From contig NZ_CAMLOV010000105.1 of assembly GCF_946481715.1 (NCBI RefSeq), positions 1 through 19,715 on the forward strand: a stretch of 19,715 bases of DNA, read 5' to 3'. This document shows, in pieces, positions 9,996 through 16,564 of this stretch. This DNA comes from an uncultured Mucilaginibacter sp. (GTDB taxonomy: Bacteria > Bacteroidota > Bacteroidia > Sphingobacteriales > Sphingobacteriaceae). Made by a program: the position numbers and the translations under genes. Positions within the stretch are counted from its first letter, which is position 1; each line of letters opens with the position of its first letter. Under the pieces are notes generated by a model. It made no database searches and had not been told where the DNA came from. It saw only the letters and a list, made by a program, of their open reading frames with translations.

Positions 9996-10015
9996 CAGGT
10001 ACAGTTAACAGCGTT

Positions 10016-10023
10016 CAAACATA
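10016..10023 (-). promoter_or_regulatory. Candidate -7 element for the lptD-cinA-E2 operon
   Basis: Read on the minus strand, 10023-10016 is TATGTTTG, a full TAnnTTTG match, giving a leader of roughly 40 nt for the lptD-like gene. It abuts the ATG of the divergent amidase, so the two transcripts would overlap slightly or compete. No clear minus-strand TTG is visible at the -33 distance. Confidence 0.35.
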
Positions 10024-10944
10024 ATGAAAAATAAAATATTGAACAGGTTGAAAAAGTTGATTTCCGGCTCAGGGGCATTATTATTAGGCCTATCGTTGTT
10101 TTCATTTAATTCTGAAGCTTCCGTTAAAAAAGACACTATAGTTAATAACTTTAAACTAAAAACTATCATTATAGATGCAGGGCACGGCGCTAAAGCTGAA
10201 GGCTCTCCTCCGGGGCATTATTCGCCTGGCGCAAGCGGCACTTTTTCTTTGGAAAGAAATGTAACGCTTGCTATTGCATTAAAATTGCAAAAAGCAATTG
10301 AAAAAGATGTTAATGGTGTAAAGGCCGTTTTAACCCGCACCACGGCCGATGACGTATCTTTTGAAAGGCGCGCAGAGATAGCAAATGCCAACAAAGGTAA
10401 CCTGCTTATTTCCCTCCACTGCAATTCCTTATCAGACAGGATAGTGCGTGAGCGGGTTGGCACTAAACGGCGCAAACCTGTGTACCGCACTGTCAGGGTT
10501 CCCGATCGTTCGGGCAAAGGGGTGCTTATGCTCATATACGGTTTGCACCGCTCTCAGGAAGAAGAAAACGCTATTAAACGTAACCAGGTAGAGGACGACT
10601 CGGATATCAACGGTGACGCACTGGACCCTAACGACCCTACCGTTATTATCCTGACAAACGAGTACAAACGTAAGTTTCGCAAACAAAGCGTAAATATTGC
10701 AAACTTTATTAACGATGAACTTGTTCAGAATGACGGGAGGCGCAGCGAAGGGCTACGCGAACAAGGCCTATATATACTGTGCCATAGTGCCATGCCATCG
10801 GTAATGATAGAAACGGGTTATATTAACAACCCCGATGAAGAGGAATATTTAAACTCGGAAGACGGGCAAAATGAAATTGTTGATTCGATAGTACGGGCTA
10901 TAAAAAATTACAAAAACCAGATAGAAACACCTATTACAAACTAA
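10024..10944 (+). CDS. N-acetylmuramoyl-L-alanine amidase (Amidase_3 family)
   Basis: A 306-aa periplasmic zinc amidase that cuts the bond between MurNAc and the stem peptide of peptidoglycan. It has a signal peptide at 1 to about 33 (basic start, then SGALLLGLSLFSFNSEA). Zinc ligands are H54 in DAGHG, E77 in SLERNV and H132 in ISLHCN, and the catalytic glutamate is E263 in MIETGYINN, so all key residues are present. Between H132 and E263 is a long charged insert (about 135-225, basic then acidic: KRRKPVYRTVRV, then EEENAIKRNQVEDDSD). In AmiC-like enzymes an insert at this place holds a regulatory helix that blocks the active site. It is followed after 13 nt by the MCE gene. Confidence 0.92.
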   Translation: MKNKILNRLKKLISGSGALLLGLSLFSFNSEASVKKDTIVNNFKLKTIIIDAGHGAKAEGSPPGHYSPGASGTFSLERNVTLAIALKLQKAIEKDVNGVKAVLTRTTADDVSFERRAEIANANKGNLLISLHCNSLSDRIVRERVGTKRRKPVYRTVRVPDRSGKGVLMLIYGLHRSQEEENAIKRNQVEDDSDINGDALDPNDPTVIILTNEYKRKFRKQSVNIANFINDELVQNDGRRSEGLREQGLYILCHSAMPSVMIETGYINNPDEEEYLNSEDGQNEIVDSIVRAIKNYKNQIETPITN

Positions 10945-10957
10945 ACCTGCATCTGCC

Positions 10958-11902
10958 TTGAAAATATCTAACGAAACAAAGATCGGCGCATTAACTGCTG
11001 TATCCATCACCGTATTAATACTCGCCTACAGTTTTTTAAAAGGAAACGACATTTTTTCGGGCTCTAATAAATTTTACGCCGTTTACCGTAGTGTGGAAGG
11101 CCTAACCGTATCAAAGCCGATTTTGGTGAACGGTTTTCAAATAGGGCGTGTATCAAAAATGCAACTGCATGCAGATGGGCGCACAACCGTAGAATTTAAA
11201 GTAAATTCTGAATACAAAATCCCGGATAATACATTAGCGCGCTTAGAAAGCACCGACCTGCTTGGAGGAAAAGCTATTGTTTTTGAACTTGGCAACAGCC
11301 AAAAATATGCCCAAGACCAGGATACCTTACGTGCCGATATACAAGGCAGCCTTGCAGAAAGTTTACAACCTATACAGCGCAAAGCAGAGGTTTTGATAAA
11401 TAAGGTAGATTCGGCAATGGGTGCCATTAATAAAATTTTGAACCCGAACTTTCAAAAAAATGTTGACAGGAGTTTTGCAAGTATAGCCAACTCTTTGGAA
11501 ACATTAGAAAACACGACGAAGAAATTAGATGCACTTGTAGGCGCACAAAGCGGCCACATCGATCAAATAATGGCTAATGCCGAAGCTACATCCGGCAATT
11601 TAAAAGTAAGCACAGCCAGGTTGGATGGCATTGCGGGCAACTTTCAGAAATTCAGCGGCGACCTGGCTAATTCAAACATTAAGCAAACTTTAGATAATGC
11701 CAACAAAGCCGTTGCCGACCTGCAGGCCACCATGGCTAAAGTAAATAGCGCCGATGGTTCATTAGGTTTATTAATGAATGATACCAAATTATACGACAAT
11801 CTAAATAACGCATCTAAAAACCTGGATAACCTGATGATCGACTTGAAGGCACATCCAAGCCGTTACGTGCATTTTTCGATATTTGGGAAAAAGGGAAATT
11901 GA
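10958..11902 (+). CDS. MCE-family (MlaD-like) lipid-transport substrate-binding protein
   Basis: A 314-aa membrane-anchored periplasmic protein. One N-terminal transmembrane helix (about 9-28, IGALTAVSITVLILAYSFL) precedes a single MCE domain (about 37-113, including VEGLTVSKPILVNGFQIGRV and LLGGKAIVFELG). The rest (about 130-300) is helical and repeats Asn/Leu/Asp heptads, consistent with the coiled-coil needle of MlaD relatives. MCE proteins form hexameric rings that pass phospholipids between membranes. The start is TTG at 10958: the residues right after it (KISNETKIGALTA) are the typical N-terminus in this group and no suitable ATG lies nearby. No MlaE permease or MlaF ATPase gene is adjacent here. 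Confidence 0.9.
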   Translation: MKISNETKIGALTAVSITVLILAYSFLKGNDIFSGSNKFYAVYRSVEGLTVSKPILVNGFQIGRVSKMQLHADGRTTVEFKVNSEYKIPDNTLARLESTDLLGGKAIVFELGNSQKYAQDQDTLRADIQGSLAESLQPIQRKAEVLINKVDSAMGAINKILNPNFQKNVDRSFASIANSLETLENTTKKLDALVGAQSGHIDQIMANAEATSGNLKVSTARLDGIAGNFQKFSGDLANSNIKQTLDNANKAVADLQATMAKVNSADGSLGLLMNDTKLYDNLNNASKNLDNLMIDLKAHPSRYVHFSIFGKKGN

Positions 11903-11908
11903 TTTTTA

Positions 11909-11986
11909 GTTAGAAAGGTTGGAAAAGTTGGAAAAGTTAGAGAAATCGAAAAGGCTTTTGTATTCAACTTTTTTAACCTTTCTAAC
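11909..11986. repeat. Long inverted repeat between convergent mce and rnz genes
   Basis: The arm at 11909-11929 (GTTAGAAAGGTT then GGAAAAGTT) is complementary to 11966-11986 over 21 positions, with only two G-U pairs, around a 36-nt loop. The left arm also holds tandem copies of GTTGGAAAA. It starts 6 nt after the MCE stop and ends 10 nt before the rnz stop on the opposite strand, filling the whole gap. It could act as a two-way transcript 3' end or be a member of a dispersed intergenic repeat family. Confidence 0.75.
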
Positions 11987-11996
11987 GTCTCCAACC

Positions 11997-12914
11997 CTAC
12001 TCCGATATCACAAAGGTTTTGCCTTCTACCGCAAGTTCCGTATTTGGGAATACGCTTTGCGCTTCGTCCAGTAATTCGTTTAGGGTTTTGTATCGGGCAG
12101 AAAAATGGCCAATGATAAGTTTGCCGGCATTTGTTTTTACAGCCACCTCTGCTGCCTGTAACGCTGTGGTATGGTGTGTTATCTGCGCCCTATCCAGCAT
12201 TTCGTTTAAAAAGGTTGCCTCATGGTACAGCAGTGTTGCACCGGTTATTTGTTCAAAGTAGCGGGGGTTATAAAGCGTATCCGAACAATAGGCATAGCTT
12301 TTAGGTTCTTCAGAATCAATGGTAAGGGTATCATTTTTATAAATGGTACCATCCGGAGCGTCATAATCTCTGCCTTTTTTAAGCGCGGTGTAAAATGCTA
12401 CAGGGATATCCAGTTCTTCCAGTTTCTCCTTAATGAGTTTCCGTTGCCGTTTTTTCTGCTTGAACAGGAAGCCGGTAGTGGGTATGCGGTGGTCTAATGG
12501 AATGGTTTCAACAAGCACGTCCTGGTTATCCAATATCAGCATCGGCCTTTCATCAGATGTGAATATAAATTCTACCGGATAATGCAGCGTGGTCTCCGAA
12601 TATTTTAGCTGGAGGTCTATTATTTCTTTTAAGGCCGGGGGGCAAAAAACTTTTAGCGCTTTTTTGCGCCCGTTGAGGTGCATTGATGACAACAGCCCTA
12701 CAAGCCCAAGATAATGGTCGCCATGCAGGTGGCTGATAAAGATATAATCTATACGGCTGGCCTTTACATCAAAGCGCAGCATTTGCTGTTGGGTGCCTTC
12801 GGCACAATCAACCAGATACAGCTTCTCGTTGATATTGAGAATTTGCGCTGTAGGATTGCGGTTAAAAATAGGAGTAGCAGAGCTGCTGCCCAGTATAGTT
12901 ACTTCGAATTTCAT
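11997..12914 (-). CDS. rnz: Ribonuclease Z (tRNA 3'-processing endonuclease)
   Basis: A 305-aa metallo-beta-lactamase-fold endonuclease that removes 3' trailers from tRNA precursors. The zinc motif is SHLHGDHYLG with H62, H64, D66 and H67. The N-terminus carries the family's GSSSATP (9-15) and an Asn-Pro-Thr-Ala-rich strand (NPTAQIL). Further signatures are DHRIPTTGF, YCSDTLYNP, YHEATFL and the C-terminal GHFSARY (usually HFSSRY). Length is standard for the short bacterial form. It starts 18 nt after the stop of the STAS gene and probably forms an operon with it. The substrate is inferred from family. Confidence 0.95.
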   Translation of the reverse strand: MKFEVTILGSSSATPIFNRNPTAQILNINEKLYLVDCAEGTQQQMLRFDVKASRIDYIFISHLHGDHYLGLVGLLSSMHLNGRKKALKVFCPPALKEIIDLQLKYSETTLHYPVEFIFTSDERPMLILDNQDVLVETIPLDHRIPTTGFLFKQKKRQRKLIKEKLEELDIPVAFYTALKKGRDYDAPDGTIYKNDTLTIDSEEPKSYAYCSDTLYNPRYFEQITGATLLYHEATFLNEMLDRAQITHHTTALQAAEVAVKTNAGKLIIGHFSARYKTLNELLDEAQSVFPNTELAVEGKTFVISE

Positions 12915-12932
12915 ACCGGGGTAGCCAAAAAA

Positions 12933-13310
12933 TTACCTTATTTCTCTCTTCAGTTCTTTTTCTATCTCTTCCATAAAAATCAGGTCGATAGCCTCTTCGC
13001 AAGAGGGAACAACAGAAAGTACATTATCTAATTGCGAAATAGTAACCAAACGTGCCACAGCATCGTTAAGCCCCGATAAAATGAACGAACCGTTTGCGTT
13101 TTTGCAAAGGCGGTGCCCAACCAATAAGCTGCTTAAACCTGATGAATCGGCAAACTTCACTTGCGAAAGGTCAAGGATGATGTTTCGCTGCCCTTCGGTG
13201 TTGATCAGAATAAGTTCTGACTTAAGCTGAGGGGTGATCAGTGAGTTTAATTTTGATTCGTTAAGCTTAATAAGGATGTATTTCTCGTGCTTATCAACCG
13301 TATATTTCAT
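12933..13310 (-). CDS. STAS-domain protein (anti-sigma factor antagonist-like)
   Basis: A 125-aa single STAS domain of the SpoIIAA/RsbV type. The hallmark ILDLSQVKFADSSGLSSLL lies at about 45-63, with the DSSG loop (D55, S56, S57, G58) where partner-switching kinases phosphorylate the second serine in related proteins. A C-terminal tail of about 25 residues is highly charged (EEIEKELKREIR). No anti-sigma kinase or PP2C phosphatase gene is nearby, so its partners are unknown. The position just ahead of rnz is probably co-transcription only. Confidence 0.88.
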   Translation of the reverse strand: MKYTVDKHEKYILIKLNESKLNSLITPQLKSELILINTEGQRNIILDLSQVKFADSSGLSSLLVGHRLCKNANGSFILSGLNDAVARLVTISQLDNVLSVVPSCEEAIDLIFMEEIEKELKREIR

Positions 13311-13363
13311 TTTGGGATATTTAAAAAGCTAAGATATAACTAATTTACATTTAATTAAAAAAA

Positions 13364-14308
13364 TTACAACTCGGCCAACGCTGCATTTATATTCCGTTCT
13401 ACCCTTTGCAAAACATTTTCATCGCCGGGTTTTACAAAAGCCTCGCCTGTAATTTGCTGGTATAACTCTATATACCTATCGGATATGGACAAAACGATCT
13501 CCCTCGTCATTTCGGGCACAACTTGCCCGTCTTTCCCCTGAAAATCGTTCTCTATCAGCCATTTCCTTACAAACTCTTTGGAGAGCTGTTTTTGTGGCTC
13601 GCCATTTTGCTGGCGTTCTGCATAGCCATCACTATAAAAATAGCGCGATGAATCGGGCGTGTGTATCTCATCTATCAGGTAAATGGTATCGCCAACTTTA
13701 CCAAACTCGTACTTAGTATCTACCAGTATCAGCCCCTGCCCTGCCGCAATTTCGGTACCACGGGCAAACAGCTGGCGGCTATAGCTTTCCAATTGAACAT
13801 AGTCGGCTTCGCTAACGATGCCTTTGGCTAAAATATCCTCGCGCGAGATATCCTCGTCGTGCCCCACCGACGCTTTTGTAGTTGGGGTGATGATGGGTTC
13901 GGGCAGTATGTCGTTCTCCTTTAACCCTTCGGGTAAGGTTACGCCGCAAACCTGGCGCTTGCCTAAGGCATACTCGCGGGCGGCATGGCCGGCAAGGTAG
14001 CCGCGTATCACCATCTCCACCTTGAAAGGCTCGCATATGCGGCCAATGGTAACACTCGGGTCCGGCACGCTGAGTACCCAGTTTGGTACAATATCGGCAG
14101 TAGCTTTTAAAAATTTAGCGGCAATTTGGTTAAGCACTTGCCCTTTAAAGGGGATCGGCTCGGGCAATACCACATCGAATGCAGAGATCCTATCGGTAAC
14201 CACCATGGCCAGGTATTTATCGGCAATGGTATATACATCGCGCACCTTACCTTTATAATAATCCGTTTGCGATGGGAAATTAAAATGTGTTTCTTTTATA
14301 GCGTCCAT
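13364..14308 (-). CDS. purC: Phosphoribosylaminoimidazole-succinocarboxamide synthase
   Basis: SAICAR synthetase of purine biosynthesis: joins CAIR and aspartate using ATP. The ATP-grasp-like fold signatures are [10 protein letters not shown] (17-26), [20 protein letters not shown] (37-56), [13 protein letters not shown] (97-109) and [15 protein letters not shown] (141-155). At 314 aa it belongs to the longer form common in Bacteroidota and eukaryotes, not the about 237-aa enzyme of Firmicutes and Proteobacteria. I start at ATG 14308 ([11 protein letters not shown]). The frame stays open upstream to 14377, but those codons run through an inverted repeat and give repetitive [10 protein letters not shown], so the longer form is unlikely. 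Confidence 0.95.
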   Translation of the reverse strand: MDAIKETHFNFPSQTDYYKGKVRDVYTIADKYLAMVVTDRISAFDVVLPEPIPFKGQVLNQIAAKFLKATADIVPNWVLSVPDPSVTIGRICEPFKVEMVIRGYLAGHAAREYALGKRQVCGVTLPEGLKENDILPEPIITPTTKASVGHDEDISREDILAKGIVSEADYVQLESYSRQLFARGTEIAAGQGLILVDTKYEFGKVGDTIYLIDEIHTPDSSRYFYSDGYAERQQNGEPQKQLSKEFVRKWLIENDFQGKDGQVVPEMTREIVLSISDRYIELYQQITGEAFVKPGDENVLQRVERNINAALAEL

Positions 14309-14315
14309 TGTTTTA

Positions 14316-14450
14316 GATATGAGATGTGAGATATGAGATGTGAGACAAACCTCGCTTGCCTGCAATCCAATCTTCACAGCTAAATTCTACAATTTTGATG
14401 TCAGATACCAATTGAGCTAATCTCAAATCTCATATCTAACATCTCAAATC
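14316..14450. repeat. 30-bp imperfect inverted repeat of GAGATRTGAGATA units between phoH and purC
   Basis: The arm at 14316-14345 (starting GATATGAGATGTGAGATATG) matches the reverse complement of 14421-14450 at 27 of 30 positions, and two of the mismatches are G-U compatible in one strand's RNA. Each arm is itself a low-complexity tandem of GAGAT/TGAGA units. The arms enclose about 75 nt of ordinary sequence. The right arm ends directly beside the phoH stop, so on the minus strand it forms the phoH 3' end and the purC leader. Confidence 0.75.
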
Positions 14451-14451
14451 T

Positions 14452-15417
14452 CTATTGTATATCCCCGTAAGCTTCTAATATCCGGCGAACCAGTTTGTGC
14501 CTTACAACGTCTTCTCCGCTTAGGTAAACTATGTCGATACCTTTTATGTCGGTAAGGATGCGAAGTGCCGTATAAAGCCCCGATTGCTGCTTCTTTGGTA
14601 AATCAATCTGCGTTACATCGCCGGTTACAATGAATTTTGCCGATGGGCCCATACGAGTCAGGAACATCTTCAATTGCATATCGGTGGCGTTTTGTGCCTC
14701 ATCCAAAATCACAAAGCAATTATCCAGCGTTCGGCCACGCATAAATGCCAGTGGGGCAATTTCTATGGTGCGGTTCTCCAGGTAAAGCTTTAGCTTTTCT
14801 GCCGGTATCATATCGTCCAGCGCATCATATAGCGGGCGCAGGTACGGGTCGATTTTTTCCTTCAGATCGCCCGGTAAAAAGCCCAGGTTCTCGCCTGCTT
14901 CAACCGCCGGGCGGGTAAGGATAATACGTTTAATCTCTTTGTTTTTTAATGCGCGTACAGCTAATGCTACGGCAGTATAGGTTTTACCGGTACCTGCAGG
15001 GCCAATGGCAAACAGGATATCGTTTTTGCCGATGCCATCCACCATACGGTGCTGGTTGGTAGTGCGGGCACGAACCATTACGCCGTTAGGGCCAAAAACC
15101 AATACCTCGCCGCTTGCAAACTTATCTGCCGCAGCAGGTTCGCCGTTAGATGATGCCGGTGTAGGCTTGGTGCCTAATATGCGCTCCACATCATTAGCGT
15201 TAAGGCTTTCGTATTTTTCTAAATGCTGCACTAAACGGTCAAACTTTTCCTGGAATAGCCCCAGTTCGTTTTCGTCTCCTAAAACCTTTACTTCGCTGCC
15301 GCGTGCAACTATTTTAAGCTTAGGGTATTGCTTTTTAATGATCTCGAAATGATCATTATTCGGGCCCCATAAAACGGCGGGGTTTACCTGGTCAATTGAT
15401 AGTTTTAGCTCGTTCAA
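14452..15417 (-). CDS. phoH: PhoH-like ATPase
   Basis: A 321-aa cytoplasmic P-loop ATPase of the PhoH/PhoL family, related to RNA-helicase-like folds and tied in several bacteria to RNA metabolism or ribosome maturation. The N-terminal 80 or so residues (KIVARGSEVKVLGDENE) form the small RNA-binding-like domain. Walker A is GPAGTGKT (139-146), followed by the family blocks RPAVEAGENLGFLPGDLKEKIDPY (in 169-192), FMRGRTLDN and Walker B LDEAQN (238-243), then GDVTQIDLP. The start is TTG 15417 (MNELKLSIDQ), the usual first residues of Bacteroidota PhoH; no ATG fits. The precise role is not resolved in the family. Confidence 0.92.
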   Translation of the reverse strand: MNELKLSIDQVNPAVLWGPNNDHFEIIKKQYPKLKIVARGSEVKVLGDENELGLFQEKFDRLVQHLEKYESLNANDVERILGTKPTPASSNGEPAAADKFASGEVLVFGPNGVMVRARTTNQHRMVDGIGKNDILFAIGPAGTGKTYTAVALAVRALKNKEIKRIILTRPAVEAGENLGFLPGDLKEKIDPYLRPLYDALDDMIPAEKLKLYLENRTIEIAPLAFMRGRTLDNCFVILDEAQNATDMQLKMFLTRMGPSAKFIVTGDVTQIDLPKKQQSGLYTALRILTDIKGIDIVYLSGEDVVRHKLVRRILEAYGDIQ

Positions 15418-15436
15418 TACTAATTGATTTTTTCAG

Positions 15437-15471
15437 TTGCAGATTTTTATGAATTAAAAATTTAATATTTG
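15437..15471 (+). promoter_or_regulatory. Candidate promoter for the DUF62 gene
   Basis: TTG at 15437-15439 and TAATATTTG at 15463-15471 resemble the Bacteroidota promoter, with one extra base between TA and TTTG and a slightly long 23-nt spacer. It would give a leader of about 40 nt. The region 15418-15518 is the divergent gap shared with phoH, and I see no good minus-strand match there. Confidence 0.4.
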
Positions 15472-15518
15472 CACCTTTAAATGCTCACACAAGATTAGTA
15501 ATAAATATTATAAAATTA

Positions 15519-16295
15519 ATGGCAATTATAACTTTAACTACTGACCTGGGCGATAAAGATATTTATCAGGCCGCCCTTAAAGGTAGTATTTTAAAGTTAC
15601 TGCCAACAGTAAATATTGTAGATATTACTAACAATGTGGCGGCTTTTAACGTGCAGCAAGCAGCTTTTATATTAAAGAACAGCTTCTATTACTTCCCCGA
15701 TGATACGGTGCATTTGATAGGCATCGATACCGTTTACAACAACGCTACCCGTTACCTCGCGGTACGCTACAAAAACCACTTTTTTGTAGGTGCGGATAAC
15801 GGCATTTTCTCGTTAATGTTTGATGCTGAGCCAGAGGAAATTGTAGAAATAAACATTATGCAGGACCTTAAATTCCTGCACTTCCCGCTGGCGGATATTT
15901 TTGTAAAGGCCGCCTGCCATTTGGCCAATGGGGGTACGCTGGCGCAAATAGGTATCCCGGTTAGTAATGTGGAAAACAAATCTAACCTGCACCCCGTTAT
16001 CGATAATAATCTGATCCGGGGCGCGGTGATCTATATCGATTCGTTCCAGAATGTGATAACCAACGTTACCAAGGAGTTTTTTAACCGGGTGCAACAAGGC
16101 CGGCGTTTTGTGCTGTACTTTAAACGCAACGAAACCATCACCCACCTTAGCTGGCATTACAACGAAGTACCCGAAGGCGAAAAGCTCTGCCTCTTCGGTA
16201 TCAGCGACCACCTGGAGATAGCCATTAACAAAGGCAACGCCAGCGGTTTATTAGGTTTGAATGTTGGGGACAGTGTTATTATTGATTTTAAGTAG
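15519..16295 (+). CDS. S-adenosyl-L-methionine hydroxide adenosyltransferase (DUF62 family)
   Basis: A 258-aa member of the SAM-dependent chlorinase/fluorinase/hydrolase superfamily. DUF62 enzymes use water-derived hydroxide to split SAM into adenosine and methionine. The N-terminal ITLTTDLGDKD (4-14), the ADNGIFS block (92-98) and the C-terminal beta-barrel with SFQNVITNVT fit the family. The usual Asp-Arg-His set can be placed at D70 (GIDTVYNNATR), R78 and H121 (LHFPLADIF). However, the spacing from D to R is one residue longer than in archaeal members, and the customary HGRD-IF block is rewritten as HFPLADIF. It is therefore a diverged subfamily; SAM hydrolysis is the best guess, not certain. 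It is divergent from phoH. Confidence 0.85.
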   Translation: MAIITLTTDLGDKDIYQAALKGSILKLLPTVNIVDITNNVAAFNVQQAAFILKNSFYYFPDDTVHLIGIDTVYNNATRYLAVRYKNHFFVGADNGIFSLMFDAEPEEIVEINIMQDLKFLHFPLADIFVKAACHLANGGTLAQIGIPVSNVENKSNLHPVIDNNLIRGAVIYIDSFQNVITNVTKEFFNRVQQGRRFVLYFKRNETITHLSWHYNEVPEGEKLCLFGISDHLEIAINKGNASGLLGLNVGDSVIIDFK

Positions 16296-16346
16296 ATGGT
16301 CTATTGGCCATTGCAGGCTTTTTGGAGTTTAGGCAAATGGGACAAA

Positions 16347-16381
16347 TTGTACGATCAGTACAGTTTTGTACACTGGTACAT
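16347..16381. promoter_or_regulatory. Paired GTAC palindromes, candidate operator
   Basis: Two dyads lie 19 bp apart, on nearly the same helical face: TTGTAC-GATCA-GTACAG (16347-16363) and TTGTAC-ACTG-GTACAT (16366-16381). They sit in the 269-bp gene-free stretch 16296-16564. Paired inverted half-sites of this kind suit a dimeric regulator such as a GntR/MocR-type protein. No regulator gene is adjacent, and the helicase -7 element is about 155 bp downstream. The rest of the stretch shows no gene I can support. Confidence 0.4.
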
Positions 16382-16535
16382 TTGTAAAGCATCCGGCATT
16401 CCCGATAAGGATCCCCCAAAATCAACATTAAATACCTGCCTGCCCAGCATGGCCAAACGGGGGCTAAGCGCAGCATGGAAGAGTTTTTTAGTACCCCGTA
16501 AAAGATAACACAACCACTACCCCACCCTTTTAGCT

Positions 16536-16543
16536 TATCTTTG
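16536..16543 (+). promoter_or_regulatory. -7 element of the helicase promoter
   Basis: TATCTTTG is a full TAnnTTTG match placed 21 nt before ATG 16565, leaving a leader of about 15 nt. It overlaps the in-frame TTG 16541, which argues against starting the helicase there. No clear -33 TTG is seen. Confidence 0.5.
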
Positions 16544-16564
16544 CTGCTCTTCATTTTATTACAC

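Noticed and set aside
14309..14377. Longer purC N-terminus starting at 14377.
   Set aside because: The added 23 codons run through an inverted repeat and encode repetitive [13 protein letters not shown] 14308 begins exactly where SAICAR synthetase homology begins.
14316..14450. The GAGATRTGAGATA units as a CRISPR-like or direct-repeat array.
   Set aside because: Units are short and contiguous without unique spacers, and the two arms are in inverted orientation.
15481..15498. Mini-ORF MLTQD before the DUF62 gene as another leader peptide.
   Set aside because: Five codons with no codon bias or associated structure. It is expected by chance in A/T-rich DNA.
16296..16508. 70-aa plus-strand ORF beginning directly after the DUF62 stop.
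   Set aside because: Its composition (many W, Y, K in no fold-like pattern) is unconvincing and it runs through the GTAC palindromes. There is no recognisable domain and no start signal apart from its ATG.
16541..16564. TTG 16541 as the helicase start.
   Set aside because: It overlaps the TAnnTTTG promoter element. ATG 16565 matches where family homology starts.
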